DNA from: Devosia sp. Root635
GTDB lineage: Bacteria > Pseudomonadota > Alphaproteobacteria > Rhizobiales > Devosiaceae
Assembly (NCBI RefSeq): GCF_001427605.1
Contig: NZ_LMGZ01000019.1
Coordinates: 124,001-188,000, forward strand
Direction of reading: 5' to 3'
Length of the DNA stretch: 64,000 nucleotides
The notes under the pieces were generated by a model. The model was not told where the DNA came from and did not search any database. It saw only the letters and a program-made list of their open reading frames with translations. This document shows, piece after piece, positions 1-9,142 of the stretch (its first letter is position 1; each line of letters begins with the position of its first letter). The position numbers and the translations under genes are program-made.

Positions 1-950
1 TGAATCTGCGCCTTGACGATGTCGATGCCGGTCACCTCCTCGGTGACGGTATGCTCCACCTGAATGCGCGGATTGACCTCGATGAAATAGAATTTGTCGG
101 TATCGGCATCCATCAGGAATTCGACCGTGCCGGCGCCACGATAGCTGGCGGCCTTGCCCAGGCGGACCGCCGCGTCGGTCAATTCCTTGCGCACGGCATC
201 GGAGAGGTAAGGCGCCGGCGCGCGCTCCACCACCTTCTGGTTGCGCCGCTGCACCGAGCAGTCGCGTTCGAACAGATGCACCAGGTTGCCATGGTCATCG
301 CCAATCAGCTGCACCTCGACATGGCGGGCGCGCTCGATCAGCTTTTCGAGATACATCTCGTCCTTGCCGAAGGCCGCCTTGGCCTCGCGCTTGCCCTCGC
401 TGACTTCGCTCAGCAGCGTCGTCTCATCCATGATGCGGCGCATGCCCCGGCCGCCGCCGCCCCAGCTCGCCTTGAGCATCAGCGGATAACCGATCTCGGC
501 GGCCAGCTTCTTGATCGCCTCGGCATCGTCGGGCAGCGCCTCGGTGGCCGGTACCACCGGCACCTTGGAGGCGATCGCCATGTTGCGCGCCGCGACCTTG
601 TTGCCGAGGTCGCGCATGGTCTGGGCCCGCGGACCAATGAAAATGATGCCGGCATCCTCGCAGGCGTCAACGAATTCCGGGCTCTCAGAGAGCAGGCCAT
701 AGCCCGGATGGATCGCGTCGGCGCCCGAAATGCGGGCGATGCGGATATATTCGTCGATCTGCAGATAGGCTTCCACAGGGCCTTTACCCTTGCCGATCAG
801 ATAGGCCTCATCGGCCTTGAACCGGTGCAGCGCCAGCTTGTCTTCTTCGGCATAGGCGGCCACTGTCTTGAGCCCCAGCTCATTGGCGGCGCGGAAGACG
901 CGGATGGCGATTTCGCTGCGGTTGGCGACGAGGATTTTCTTGATGGGCAT
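1..950 (-). CDS. pyc: Pyruvate carboxylase, N-terminal part (cut by window start)
   Basis: The frame is open from the window edge to an ATG at 950, giving about 316 residues. It starts MPIKKILVANRSEIAIRVFR and continues with AYAEEDKLALHRFKADEAY, which is typical of the biotin carboxylase domain of pyruvate carboxylase rather than AccC. The ATP-grasp glycine loop KASWGGGGRGMR and the late biotin-carboxylase block FIEVNPRIQVEHT are visible. The enzyme carboxylates pyruvate to oxaloacetate using ATP and bicarbonate; the carboxyltransferase and biotinyl domains should lie beyond the left edge. AccC or another biotin carboxylase is the alternative, but the N-terminal block favours Pyc. It is transcribed alone as far as can be seen. 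Confidence 0.9.
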   Translation of the reverse strand, partial: MPIKKILVANRSEIAIRVFRAANELGLKTVAAYAEEDKLALHRFKADEAYLIGKGKGPVEAYLQIDEYIRIARISGADAIHPGYGLLSESPEFVDACEDAGIIFIGPRAQTMRDLGNKVAARNMAIASKVPVVPATEALPDDAEAIKKLAAEIGYPLMLKASWGGGGRGMRRIMDETTLLSEVSEGKREAKAAFGKDEMYLEKLIERARHVEVQLIGDDHGNLVHLFERDCSVQRRNQKVVERAPAPYLSDAVRKELTDAAVRLGKAASYRGAGTVEFLMDADTDKFYFIEVNPRIQVEHTVTEEVTGIDIVKAQI

Positions 951-1052
951 CAATGTCCGTCCGAGCAGGAGGGGTTTGGGACCCTGGCGGGTCCGGCTCA
1001 GGTATTGTGGACGGCTGGTGACGGTTGCCCGTCCAACCGTCGAATAGAAAGT

Positions 1053-1469
1053 CTAGCTGCGGCTCAGGTGGCCCGCGAGATGGCTCATGTCGTAGCCAGC
1101 CTCGGCCGCCTCCCGAATGATCTCGCCCGCCTCCATCTCGCCGGCCTGGCTCAGCGCCCAGAGCGTGGTGGAGCGCGTCCCCGAACGGCAGAAGCAGAAG
1201 ACCGGACCCGCGCTCCCCTCGAGCACGGATTTGGTCTGTTCGACCATGTCGGGGGAAACCCCCTCACGGCCGAGTGGGATGGCATAGTAGTGGAGGCCCG
1301 CAGCCTTGGCGGCAGCTTCGATTTCGGCGCTGGTCGGCTGGTCGGGCGATTCGCCGTCGGGGCGATTATTGACGATGGCGACGAAACCGGCGGCTTTGAG
1401 CGCTGCGACGTCCTCGGGCTGAATCTGTCCCGAAACGCTGACGTGATCGTTGATCCGCTTCAAATCCAA
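1053..1469 (-). CDS. DUF442 / TIGR01244-type phosphatase-like protein
   Basis: The protein has 138 residues if read from the TTG at 1469, which has GGGAG about 8 bases upstream; an upstream in-frame start at 1562 would add 31 low-complexity residues that do not look like part of the fold. The core RINDHVSVSGQIQPEDVAAL and the P-loop FCFCRSGTRSTTLW, a CX5R phosphatase-like signature, match the DUF442 (BLH N-terminal) family, related to dual-specificity phosphatases and often called sulfur transferases. Such domains are linked to persulfide metabolism in other bacteria, but no sulfur genes are adjacent here, so the substrate is not known. The Cys and Arg of the loop are intact, so it should be active. 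Confidence 0.75.
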   Translation of the reverse strand: MDLKRINDHVSVSGQIQPEDVAALKAAGFVAIVNNRPDGESPDQPTSAEIEAAAKAAGLHYYAIPLGREGVSPDMVEQTKSVLEGSAGPVFCFCRSGTRSTTLWALSQAGEMEAGEIIREAAEAGYDMSHLAGHLSRS

Positions 1470-1580
1470 GTCACTACTCCCGCTGCCACATCGAGGCTTC
1501 CCCGGCCCCTTATATCCGCGCGGTTGCGCCGGACGCAACTGCGACGGAAGGCTACCTGTCATGAACCTGTCATCTGCCGC

Positions 1581-3080
1581 TCAGGCCGCGGCATCGGCGG
1601 GCCTGGGCAGCGCCTGGGGCCGGCCGAGCAGGTAGCCCTGGAAGCCGCCACATCCGGCCTGGCGCAGCCGGGTGAGCTGCTCCTGGGTCTCGATACCCTC
1701 GGCCACCACCTCGACCGGCAGCGAGCGGGCGATATCGCAAATGGCGGAAACGATCATGCCGTCGATGCGGCTGGCGCCCAGATTGGACACATAGGAGCGG
1801 TCGATCTTGATGATGTCGAAGGCAAAGCCGCGCAGATATTGCAGGCTCGCATGCCCGGCGCCGAAATCGTCGATGGCGATCCTTACGCCCAGTGCGCGCA
1901 AAGCCGCCAGATTGGCCAGCTCGACCTGGCGCGCATTGAGCGGCACGGTTTCGGTTATCTCGACGATCAGCAGGCGCGGATCGGTCCCCGTGGCTTGCAG
2001 CACCGCCGCGAAGCGCTCGGCGAAATCGGCATGGCGCAACTGTGCCGGCGAAACATTGACGGCAACGGGCACGCCCTGGCGCGCCGGCAGGTCGGCGCAG
2101 GCGCGGCGCAGCACCCAGTCGCCCAGCTTGTCGATAAGGTCGCTCTCCTCGGCAATCGGCACGAACTGCGCCGGCGAAATCATGCCGCGAACCTGATGGC
2201 GCCAGCGCACCAGCGCCTCATGCGAGCGAATGGACATATCGGCTGCAAATACCGGCTGGTAGTGCAGCTCCAGCTCATCCATCAGCAGCGCGGCGCGCAG
2301 TTCGCGCTCGACGAAACGGCGGTGCCGCTCGTCGCCGAGCATGTCGTGATCGAAGCACACCACGGCGTGGCGGCCCGATTTCTTGCCCTTGTAGAGCGCC
2401 AGATCGGCCTTGGAGATCAAATCCGCCGGATCGACCGCATCCTGCGGGAACAGCGCCGCGCCGATCGAGGCCGATAGCCGCGCCGGCCGGCCGGCAATGG
2501 TGATCGGTTGCTCCAACTGGCGCAGCAGTTCCTCGCCCAGCCGGCGCAACGCCGCCTTGTTGTCATGCCCGCCAATCATGATGCCGAATTCGTCGCCACC
2601 CAGCCGGCCAACCGTGGCACCCGGCGCGACCTGTTCGATGATGCGGCTGAGATGGACCAATGCCGCATCGCCCGCCGCATGGCCGGCGCTGTCGTTGAGC
2701 ACCTTGAGATTGTCCATGTCGAGCTGCAGGTAGCCGACCGGGCGGTCCGAGCCGTGAAACACCACGTCACCCATGGCCTCGAGGAAATAGGCGCGCGTGA
2801 ACACGCCGGTCAACGCGTCTCGCTGGGCCATGGCCCGGGCTTCCCGCGCCTGGCGGCCGATATCGATCAACTGCCGCGACAGCCGGCGATGGCCATAGGC
2901 CAGGATAACCGCACCCGCCGCCAGCGCGCCGGCAGGCAGCATCCTGGCAACGGCAGCATCGGCAAAGCCGAAGAATACCAGCGCACGGACAACAACGACG
3001 ACCACCGCCAGCAGGCCGATCGCCAGTGCGATCCTGCGATAACCGGCGAGAATGGAAACAAGGCTGGGATCGGGGCGCAT
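1581..3080 (-). CDS. Membrane GGDEF-EAL protein (c-di-GMP turnover)
   Basis: This is a 499-residue protein with two predicted membrane helices near the N-terminus (about 15-38 and 45-62), then a GGDEF domain (about 85-245) and an EAL domain (about 255-490). The cyclase signature RLGGDEFGIM is intact. The RxxD inhibitory site expected just upstream is missing (APGA lies there), so feedback inhibition by product is unlikely. The EAL domain keeps EALVRW, NVSPAQLR, EITET, DDFGAG, KIDRSYV, EGIET and QGYLLG, so it should hydrolyse c-di-GMP. No sensory domain is visible beyond the short membrane hairpin. It may link second-messenger level to motility, since a large chemotaxis island lies 12 kb away (inference). 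The 197 bases upstream are AT-rich and probably hold its promoter. Confidence 0.9.
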   Translation of the reverse strand: MRPDPSLVSILAGYRRIALAIGLLAVVVVVVRALVFFGFADAAVARMLPAGALAAGAVILAYGHRRLSRQLIDIGRQAREARAMAQRDALTGVFTRAYFLEAMGDVVFHGSDRPVGYLQLDMDNLKVLNDSAGHAAGDAALVHLSRIIEQVAPGATVGRLGGDEFGIMIGGHDNKAALRRLGEELLRQLEQPITIAGRPARLSASIGAALFPQDAVDPADLISKADLALYKGKKSGRHAVVCFDHDMLGDERHRRFVERELRAALLMDELELHYQPVFAADMSIRSHEALVRWRHQVRGMISPAQFVPIAEESDLIDKLGDWVLRRACADLPARQGVPVAVNVSPAQLRHADFAERFAAVLQATGTDPRLLIVEITETVPLNARQVELANLAALRALGVRIAIDDFGAGHASLQYLRGFAFDIIKIDRSYVSNLGASRIDGMIVSAICDIARSLPVEVVAEGIETQEQLTRLRQAGCGGFQGYLLGRPQALPRPADAAA

Positions 3081-3277
3081 GGGATGGGCTGGTCCGGTGA
3101 GGGTCCCGATTTATCGGCGAGAAGCTCTGAACAACCCGTAAACGATCGAAAATAGTCGTTATATTACATATACTTATAGAAAATAGCGCTATAGACTACC
3201 GGCGCCGCATGACACTCTTGCGACACGGCACCGGCAGGCGCGCGGTGTGGTTAATGCAACCCTGCCGCGCCGCTTCA

Positions 3278-4321
3278 TCACATCCCCGGCGTATACCGCG
3301 CCAGGGCCTTGATCACCTGCTTGGCGGTCACCCGGCCGATCTGCCGCCCGCTCTCGTCCACCACCCCCACCCATTGGTGTTCGGCAAACAGGGGCAGCAC
3401 ATCCTCGCAGCGGGCGTCGCGGGAGACCGATTGTGCGCAGGCTTCGAACTCGCCCTTGTCCATGATCGAGCGAACATGGATCGCCCGCGCCTTGTTCACG
3501 TCGCGCACAAACTCCTCAATATGCTCATTGGCCGGCCGCAGCACGATGTCCTCGGGCTTGCCGACCTGCTGCACCGCGCCATCCTTGAGCACGGCGATGC
3601 GGTGACCGATCTTGAGCGCTTCATCGAAATCATGGGTGATGAACAGGATGGTCTTGCCCAGCGACTTCTGCAGCTCGATCAACTGGTCCTGCATGCCCGA
3701 ACGGATCAGCGGATCGAGCGCAGAGAAAGCCTCGTCCATCAGGATGATCTCGGTATCGAGCGCCAGCGCCCGGGCCAGCCCGACGCGCTGCTGCTGCCCA
3801 CCCGAAAGCTGGCGCGGCCGCGACTGCTCGTAGCCGGAAAGGCCGACGATCTCGATCCACTTCGCCGCCTCCCTGAGGCGCTCGGCCTTGCCCACGCCGC
3901 GCACTTCAAGGCCATAGGCGACATTGTCGATGACCGAGCGATGCGGCAGCAGGCCGAATTTCTGGAACACCATGGCCACCTGCGTCCGCCGATAGGTCCG
4001 CAACTGGTCGAGACTCATCTTGAGCACGTCGGCGCCGTTGACGACGATTTCGCCCGCCGTCGGCTCGATCAGCCGGTTGACATGGCGGATCAGCGTCGAC
4101 TTGCCCGAGCCCGACAGGCCCATGACCACGAATATCTGTCCCTTGGCGACATCCAGCGAAACATTGTCGAGCCCGACGACATGGCCGGTCTCCGCCTGCA
4201 CGTCGGATTTGGACCGGCCCGCCTGCAGCAGCGCCAGCGCCGTATTCGGGTCATCGCCGAAAATCTTGGTCACGCCGCGCATGGCGATGGCGAAGTCGGT
4301 ATCGATATCGATCGCGTTCAT
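3278..4321 (-). CDS. proV: Betaine/proline ABC transporter, ATP-binding subunit
   Basis: The 347-residue protein has Walker A GLSGSGKST, the Q-loop region VFQKFGLLPHRSV, the signature LSGGQQQR, Walker B IILMDEAFSALDP and the switch His in FITHDFDEA. This is the ProV/OpuAA pattern, including the long N-terminal arm before the ABC core. The C-terminal 80 residues resemble CBS-type regulatory modules, which in OpuA sense ionic strength. The ATG has GGAGGTG upstream and begins one base after the proW stop, so the two are coupled. It powers uptake of a compatible solute such as glycine betaine, choline or proline; the exact substrate cannot be read from the sequence. Confidence 0.92.
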   Translation of the reverse strand: MNAIDIDTDFAIAMRGVTKIFGDDPNTALALLQAGRSKSDVQAETGHVVGLDNVSLDVAKGQIFVVMGLSGSGKSTLIRHVNRLIEPTAGEIVVNGADVLKMSLDQLRTYRRTQVAMVFQKFGLLPHRSVIDNVAYGLEVRGVGKAERLREAAKWIEIVGLSGYEQSRPRQLSGGQQQRVGLARALALDTEIILMDEAFSALDPLIRSGMQDQLIELQKSLGKTILFITHDFDEALKIGHRIAVLKDGAVQQVGKPEDIVLRPANEHIEEFVRDVNKARAIHVRSIMDKGEFEACAQSVSRDARCEDVLPLFAEHQWVGVVDESGRQIGRVTAKQVIKALARYTPGM

Positions 4322-4322
4322 G

Positions 4323-5192
4323 TCAGCGCACCTCCGCCAGGCCGATCCGCCCCTGCAACTGCCTGCCGAAGGATTGCGTGATGCGGTCGAAAATGATGGC
4401 GAGCACGACGATGCCCAGACCGGCGAACAATCCGCGGCTGACTTCGAGCCGGCCGATGCCCTGCAGCACCTGGTAGCCCAGCCCGCCCGCGCCGATCATC
4501 GAGGCGATGACCACCATGGCCAGCGCCATCATCGTGGTCTGGTTGATGCCGGCCAGGATCGTCGGCAAGGCCAGGGGTATCTGCACGCCGAACAGCCGCT
4601 GCCGCGGATTGGTGCCGAAGGCACGGCTGGCCTCCATCACCGCCGGATCGACCGAGCGCAGGCCGAGATCGGTGAGGCGCACCAATGGCGGGGCTGCGTA
4701 GACGATGGTGGCGATCAGCGCCGGAATCTTGCCTGGCCCGAAAATCATCACCGTGGGAATGAGATAGACGAAGCTGGGCAGCGTCTGCATCAGATCGAGG
4801 ACGGGCGTGACGACATTGCGCACATTGAGCGAACGGCTCATCCACACGCCGACCGGAATGGACACCACGATGGCGGTGATGGTCGCGGCGATCATCAGGG
4901 CCATTGTGGTCATCGCGTCTTCCCACAGGTCCATCACCCCCAGGAACAGCAGCGACACCAGCACGATGACAGGCAGCTTCCAGTTGCGCGTGGCGAGCCA
5001 GGCAATACCCACCAGCACAGCCATGATCAGCCACCAGGGGGTGGCGATCAGCAGGTCCTCGATGGCCTTGAGCAGCATCAGCAGCGGATAGGCCGCCGCT
5101 TCGAATTCATCGCTCCAGTTGCGCACGACCCAGTTGAGGCCGTCGTCGATGGCCCGGCGCAGCGGGCGGGTGTCGATCAGTTCGGGAAACAC
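4323..5192 (-). CDS. proW: Betaine/proline ABC transporter, permease
   Basis: This is a 289-residue integral membrane protein with about six to seven hydrophobic segments. The permease coupling loop is EASRAFGTNPRQRLFGVQIP, the EAA motif that contacts the ATPase. The segment TLPSFVYLIPTVMIFGPGKIPA is characteristic of ProW/OpuAB. The start is a GTG at 5192 with GGAG 9 bases upstream; the nearby ATG is in another frame. It follows proX after 136 bases that hold a terminator-like hairpin, and is joined to proV with a one-base gap. It acts in the inner membrane with ProV and one or both ProX-like binding proteins upstream. Confidence 0.92.
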   Translation of the reverse strand: MFPELIDTRPLRRAIDDGLNWVVRNWSDEFEAAAYPLLMLLKAIEDLLIATPWWLIMAVLVGIAWLATRNWKLPVIVLVSLLFLGVMDLWEDAMTTMALMIAATITAIVVSIPVGVWMSRSLNVRNVVTPVLDLMQTLPSFVYLIPTVMIFGPGKIPALIATIVYAAPPLVRLTDLGLRSVDPAVMEASRAFGTNPRQRLFGVQIPLALPTILAGINQTTMMALAMVVIASMIGAGGLGYQVLQGIGRLEVSRGLFAGLGIVVLAIIFDRITQSFGRQLQGRIGLAEVR

Positions 5193-5274
5193 GTCATACT
5201 TCTCCGGGACGTTTGGCGCGCGATGCCGGAAGGCGTTCCCAAGGCGATGGCAAATCGCATTCGGGCATCACGCG

Positions 5275-5302
5275 GAAAACGGCCGGGTCGAAACCCGGCC
5301 GT
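5275..5302 (-). terminator. Hairpin between proX and proW
   Basis: Perfect 10-bp inverted repeat (ACGGCCGGGT / ACCCGGCCGT, 4-base loop at 5289-5292) followed on the minus strand by TTTT. Its place between the binding-protein gene and the permease gene suggests partial termination, giving more binding protein than permease (inference). Confidence 0.7.
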
Positions 5303-5328
5303 ATCGGCTTTTCGCTGTGAGGCAACGA

Positions 5329-6357
5329 TCAGCTAAGGCTTGCTTTGACCTTTTCGGCCACCTCGGGCGAAACCCAGCTCGTCCACAGGTCTTCTTTGGT
5401 CTTGAGGAAGTTCACCGCCGTATCGGCAGCGTCGGCCTGGTTCTCGTCGCCATAGACCAGCAATTCGCTGATCTCGGCATTGGTCAGCCCAACCTTGGAG
5501 AAATACTCGGCCACGGCGGGAGCTTCTTCCTGGATCCAGGCGGCAGCGCCCACGATGGCCGGCGAGGACGGATAGGCGGTCACACCAGCCGGCTCGTCGC
5601 AATCTGGATCGGTATTGCAGGCATAGACGGCCGGCTTGGCCTCGCCCAGGTCGAGCTGCACCGCATCATACTTGCCCAGGATCGCCGTCGGCCCCCAATA
5701 ATAGAACAGGATCGGCTCTTCCCGCGTGAAGGCGCGGGCGATCGATGCGTCCAGCGCACCGCCCGAACCGGGCGAGAACAGGTTCCAGGTATCGTCCATG
5801 TCGAAGGCCTCGAACAGCGCCGACGTGGACAGCTCGCAGGCCCAGCCCGGCGGGCAGGAATAGAGCCGGCCCTGGTCGGGCTCCTCCGGATCGGGGAACA
5901 GGTCGGGCCGCGCGATCGCCGCTTCGGCGGTCGTCAGCTCGGGGTTTGCTTCCTGCGTATAGCGGGGAATGAACCAGCCCTCGACGGTACCATCGGTAAT
6001 GGCATCGGAAAGCTGCACCACATCGCCTGCCGCGATGCCCTCGGCCCAGGGCTCCTCGATGGCGCTGGTCCATAGCTCCGGCGCCACTGCGGGTGTACCG
6101 CGCGTCAGCATGGAGGAGGAGGTGGGAACGGTATCGCCAGTGACAATCTCGACGTCGCAGCCGAAGCCGGCCTCGAGAATGGTGGCGTGAATATGGGCCA
6201 AGGCGGCCGCCGACGGCCAGGTCATCTCGGCAATATCGATGGTTCGATCGGTGCCGCAGGCGGCGGCGTCGGTTTCCTGGGCAAGGGCGGGAAGGCTCAT
6301 CGCGGACAAAAGCGCAACAGCCATCGCGGCGGCAATGCCACCGGACTTCAATATCAT
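5329..6357 (-). CDS. proX: Betaine/proline-type substrate-binding protein
   Basis: The protein has 342 residues from the ATG at 6357, which has AGGAG about 9 bases upstream; a start 12 codons further up has no such site and would spoil the signal peptide. The signal peptide MILKSGGIAAAMAVALL...ALA is followed by QETDAA. The body has the OpuAC-family features ITMTWPSAAA-like block (DIAEMTWPSAAALAHI), AVAPELWTSAIEEPWAEG and PILFYYWGPTAIL, where the tryptophans and tyrosines form the aromatic box for quaternary amines. It works in the periplasm and delivers ligand to ProW-ProV. It is the second of two tandem binding-protein genes; an AT-rich 259-base gap separates it from the first, so it probably has its own promoter. 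Confidence 0.9.
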   Translation of the reverse strand: MILKSGGIAAAMAVALLSAMSLPALAQETDAAACGTDRTIDIAEMTWPSAAALAHIHATILEAGFGCDVEIVTGDTVPTSSSMLTRGTPAVAPELWTSAIEEPWAEGIAAGDVVQLSDAITDGTVEGWFIPRYTQEANPELTTAEAAIARPDLFPDPEEPDQGRLYSCPPGWACELSTSALFEAFDMDDTWNLFSPGSGGALDASIARAFTREEPILFYYWGPTAILGKYDAVQLDLGEAKPAVYACNTDPDCDEPAGVTAYPSSPAIVGAAAWIQEEAPAVAEYFSKVGLTNAEISELLVYGDENQADAADTAVNFLKTKEDLWTSWVSPEVAEKVKASLS

Positions 6358-6616
6358 CAGGTCGTCTCCTGGTTTTATGTGATGACGGACCATAAATGCA
6401 GCAATACAGATGTGTCAAATCGACGATTACTTGCTGCAAAACTGTTCTTTCTGACAATCTAAATTTGCCGGACGAACTAGTATGAACTTGGAAACAACTG
6501 CTTTCCGATAAAAACTTGCTCACCCAAGAGGTGACATAACGTCGCGAAATCGAGCGGCAAGCAAAAAAATATTCTTCGCCTTGATTTAGCCGCGGATTCG
6601 CCGGGTTTTCAACCGT

Positions 6617-7645
6617 CTAGGGCGCGATCGAGGACAACCAGGTGCCCCAGATATCCTTGCGCTCGACGACGAAGCGCTCGGCAACGTCCTCGACGGTCGC
6701 CCCCGGTTCGTTGAGCTGGGCCAGCAGCGCATTCATTTCCCTGAGCGGCAGGCTGCTGCGCTGGAAGTAGGCGGCGATGGCGGGAATGTCGGTGAATACC
6801 CATTCCGCCAGCGCGACCACCACCGTTTCGCTAGGAAAGGCGCTGGCAACGGGCGTGGCGCAGGCCAGCCGCGCCAGGCACTTGGCCGCCTCCTCGTCAT
6901 AGGGGCCCATGTCCAGCGCCACGAAGTTGAACTGCGCCAGTACCGCATTGGGCTGCCAGTAGTAGAACAGGATCGGCTCCTTGCGGCTCACCGCCTCGGC
7001 GATCAGCGTATCCATTTCGAACCGGTTGGCCGGCTCCACCACCTCCAGCATGCCCGACAGGCCCAGCGCCCGCACCAGATTGCGGTTGATCAGCGCGCAG
7101 GCCCAGTCGGCCGGACACGAGATGAACCGCACCCTGGTCCCGCCATTGAGGCTCGGCGCCGCGGCCGCTATGCCTGCCGCGCCGACCAGTTCGGGATGGC
7201 CCAGCGCCACATAGTCGGGCATGAACCAGCCTTCGAGCTGCGCCTCGACATAGGTCGGCGCCGCCGGGCGCAGCATCTGCGCCTCGATGCCGGCATTCCA
7301 CACATCGGCAATGCGGGTGACCCACATTTCGGGCGCCACCGCCGGCTGGCCGGTCGACCCCATCGAAGAGCCGGTAGCCGCGAGATCCCCCGGCGTGACC
7401 CGCGTTTCGCAGCCGAATTCGCGCCTGAGGATGCGGGCATGGATTTCCGCCAGCAGTTCGGCGGAAGGCCAGCTCATCCGGGCGATACTGAGGGGCTGGG
7501 TGCCGCAGGGTGGTGGCGGCGCGGCAGCCTCCTGCGGCGGCGGCGCATCCTGGGCCTGGTCGAGCACGGTGATCTGGGCAAGCGCTGGTCCGGACGCCAG
7601 CAGCGCCAACAGCAGGAGCACCCCGCGCAATAGCTTCGCCCTCAT
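6617..7645 (-). CDS. Second ProX-like substrate-binding protein
   Basis: The protein has 342 residues with a clear signal peptide (MRAKLLRGVLLLLALLASGPALA). A Gln/Pro/Ala-rich linker of about 25 residues (APPPQEAAAPPPP) precedes the OpuAC-type domain. The domain has IARMSWPSAELLAEIHARIL, GQPAVAPEMWVTRIADVWNAG and EPILFYYWQPNAVLAQF, so it is a paralogue of the protein encoded just downstream and shares its landmark motifs. It probably serves the same ProW-ProV permease with a different ligand range (inference). The proline-rich linker is absent from the neighbour. It starts 228 bases from the divergent liv-type binding-protein gene, with which it may share a promoter region. Confidence 0.85.
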   Translation of the reverse strand: MRAKLLRGVLLLLALLASGPALAQITVLDQAQDAPPPQEAAAPPPPCGTQPLSIARMSWPSAELLAEIHARILRREFGCETRVTPGDLAATGSSMGSTGQPAVAPEMWVTRIADVWNAGIEAQMLRPAAPTYVEAQLEGWFMPDYVALGHPELVGAAGIAAAAPSLNGGTRVRFISCPADWACALINRNLVRALGLSGMLEVVEPANRFEMDTLIAEAVSRKEPILFYYWQPNAVLAQFNFVALDMGPYDEEAAKCLARLACATPVASAFPSETVVVALAEWVFTDIPAIAAYFQRSSLPLREMNALLAQLNEPGATVEDVAERFVVERKDIWGTWLSSIAP

Positions 7646-7872
7646 GGCTGCACTCCCTTGTCAGGCGCCCACTTCATGCAAAAACCCGCCCGTTAAGCAA
7701 CAGCAGCACCAAGCTGATTTGCCAATCAATACCCGGTGACTCCCGCTTATCAAATGTGCAACAGTTGCTTTCAGCGGGGCGCGGGTTGCGCCCCCTTTAT
7801 CGCGTCGTTCCGTACGGAAGACTGGCCCGGCACAGGGCCTCTCGGCGGAGCGGCCCAAGCAGAGGGACGTAC

Positions 7873-9078
7873 ATGCGCAATCTCAAGAACACCCTGGCAC
7901 TGGCCGTTGCCGCTTCGACGCTCGCCGTCGCCGCGCCCGCCATTGCCCAGGATACCGGCGCCACCATCGGCTTCATCGGCGGCTTCACCGGCCCGATCGA
8001 ATCCCTGACCCCGCCGATCTTCGCCGGCGCCGAGCTGGTCGTGCAGCAGGTCAACGAGCAGGGCGGCATCCTGGGCGGCGAACTGACCATGATCTCGGCC
8101 GATAGCGCCTGCGACGCCACCGGCGGCGCCACCGCTGCCGACAAGATCATCAACACCGACAATGCCGTGGCCGTCGTTGGCGGCCTGTGCACCGGCGAAA
8201 CCATCGGTGCCTTCAACGGCTCCGGCCTCAGCGGCAATGTAGTCTTCGTCTCGCCGGCCTCTTCGGCCCCGGCTTTGACCACCCTCAAGGACAACGACCT
8301 CGTTTACCGCACCACGCCGTCGGACGCGCTCCAGGGCGTCAAGCTGGCCGAGCTGCTGCTGTCCAAGGGCGTCAATGACATTGCCATCACCTATGTCAAC
8401 AACGACTACGGCAAAGGCTTCGCCGATGCTCTCAGCGCTGCCTACACCGCCGGCGGCGGCACCGTTGCTGCCAACGTCGCCCATGAAGAAGGCAAGGCCG
8501 ACTACCGCGCCGAGCTGGGCAACCTGGTCGCTTCGCAGAACCTCGTGATCCTCGCCTACGCCAATGCCTCGGGCAACACGATCCTGCGCCAGGCCGTCGA
8601 ATCAGGCAACTTCACCCTCTATGTCGGCGGCGATGGCATGGTCGGCGACGACCTGCTCTCGGGCATCGACGCCGCTGCCGTGGAAGGCCTGATCGCCACC
8701 CGCGCCGGCGCTCCGACCGGCGAAGCCGTCGATATCTATAATGCCTTCACCGGCGGCGAAGGCTTCGTGGCCAACGCCACCTATGCGCCGCAGGCTTACG
8801 ACGCTGCCTTCCTGCTGGCTCTGGCCATCGAGAAGAACGGCTCGACCTCGCGTGACGGCCTCTCGGCTGCCCTGCGCGAAGTGGCTTCCGCTCCGGGCGA
8901 AAAGATCCTGCCCGGCGAATGGACCAAGGCCGTCGAGCTGATCAAGGCCGGCACCGACATCGACTATGAAGGCGCCGGCGGCCCGCTCGACTTCGACGCA
9001 GCTGGCGACGTTGACGGCATCATCGTCGAACTCGCCGTCGAAGGCGGCGCCTTCGTCGAAAAGGGCGTGATCCAGTAA
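7873..9078 (+). CDS. livJ: Branched-chain amino acid type substrate-binding protein
   Basis: The protein has 401 residues from the ATG at 7873 with GAGGGA upstream; the long upstream frame lacks sense. The signal peptide MRNLKNTLALAVAASTLAVAAPAIA-QD is followed by a type I periplasmic binding domain: GFIGGFTGPIESLTPPIFAGAELVVQQVNEQGGILGG, a block on VGGLCTGETIGA, then SPASSAPALT and YVNNDYGKGFADAL. This is the Peripla_BP_6 family that feeds LivHMGF transporters. The codons are strongly biased to C-ending forms, as in highly expressed binding proteins. It is convergent with, and separated from, the livGFHM genes on the other strand, but is the evident partner. Leucine/isoleucine/valine is only one possible ligand class. 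Confidence 0.88.
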   Translation: MRNLKNTLALAVAASTLAVAAPAIAQDTGATIGFIGGFTGPIESLTPPIFAGAELVVQQVNEQGGILGGELTMISADSACDATGGATAADKIINTDNAVAVVGGLCTGETIGAFNGSGLSGNVVFVSPASSAPALTTLKDNDLVYRTTPSDALQGVKLAELLLSKGVNDIAITYVNNDYGKGFADALSAAYTAGGGTVAANVAHEEGKADYRAELGNLVASQNLVILAYANASGNTILRQAVESGNFTLYVGGDGMVGDDLLSGIDAAAVEGLIATRAGAPTGEAVDIYNAFTGGEGFVANATYAPQAYDAAFLLALAIEKNGSTSRDGLSAALREVASAPGEKILPGEWTKAVELIKAGTDIDYEGAGGPLDFDAAGDVDGIIVELAVEGGAFVEKGVIQ

Positions 9079-9100
9079 TACCGGACCACCTGACGGATTG

Positions 9101-9128
9101 AAGGCCCGGGAGCGATCCCGGGCCTTTT
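9101..9128 (+). terminator. Terminator after livJ
   Basis: Perfect 11-bp inverted repeat (AAGGCCCGGGA / TCCCGGGCCTT) with a GCGA loop and ending in TTTT. It ends five bases before the ribosome-binding site of the methyltransferase gene. Confidence 0.9.
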
Positions 9129-9142
9129 CGTTGGAGGCGCCA

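Noticed and set aside
51..2477. Long plus-strand open frame of 808 codons at the left end
   Set aside because: It runs antisense to pyruvate carboxylase, the DUF442 gene and the GGDEF-EAL gene, which have clear protein motifs. The plus frame has no recognisable domain and is a product of high GC content.
9098..9142. Earlier start for the methyltransferase at 9098
   Set aside because: These codons lie in the livJ terminator stem; the ATG at 9143 has GGAGG at a good distance and fits the family N-terminus.
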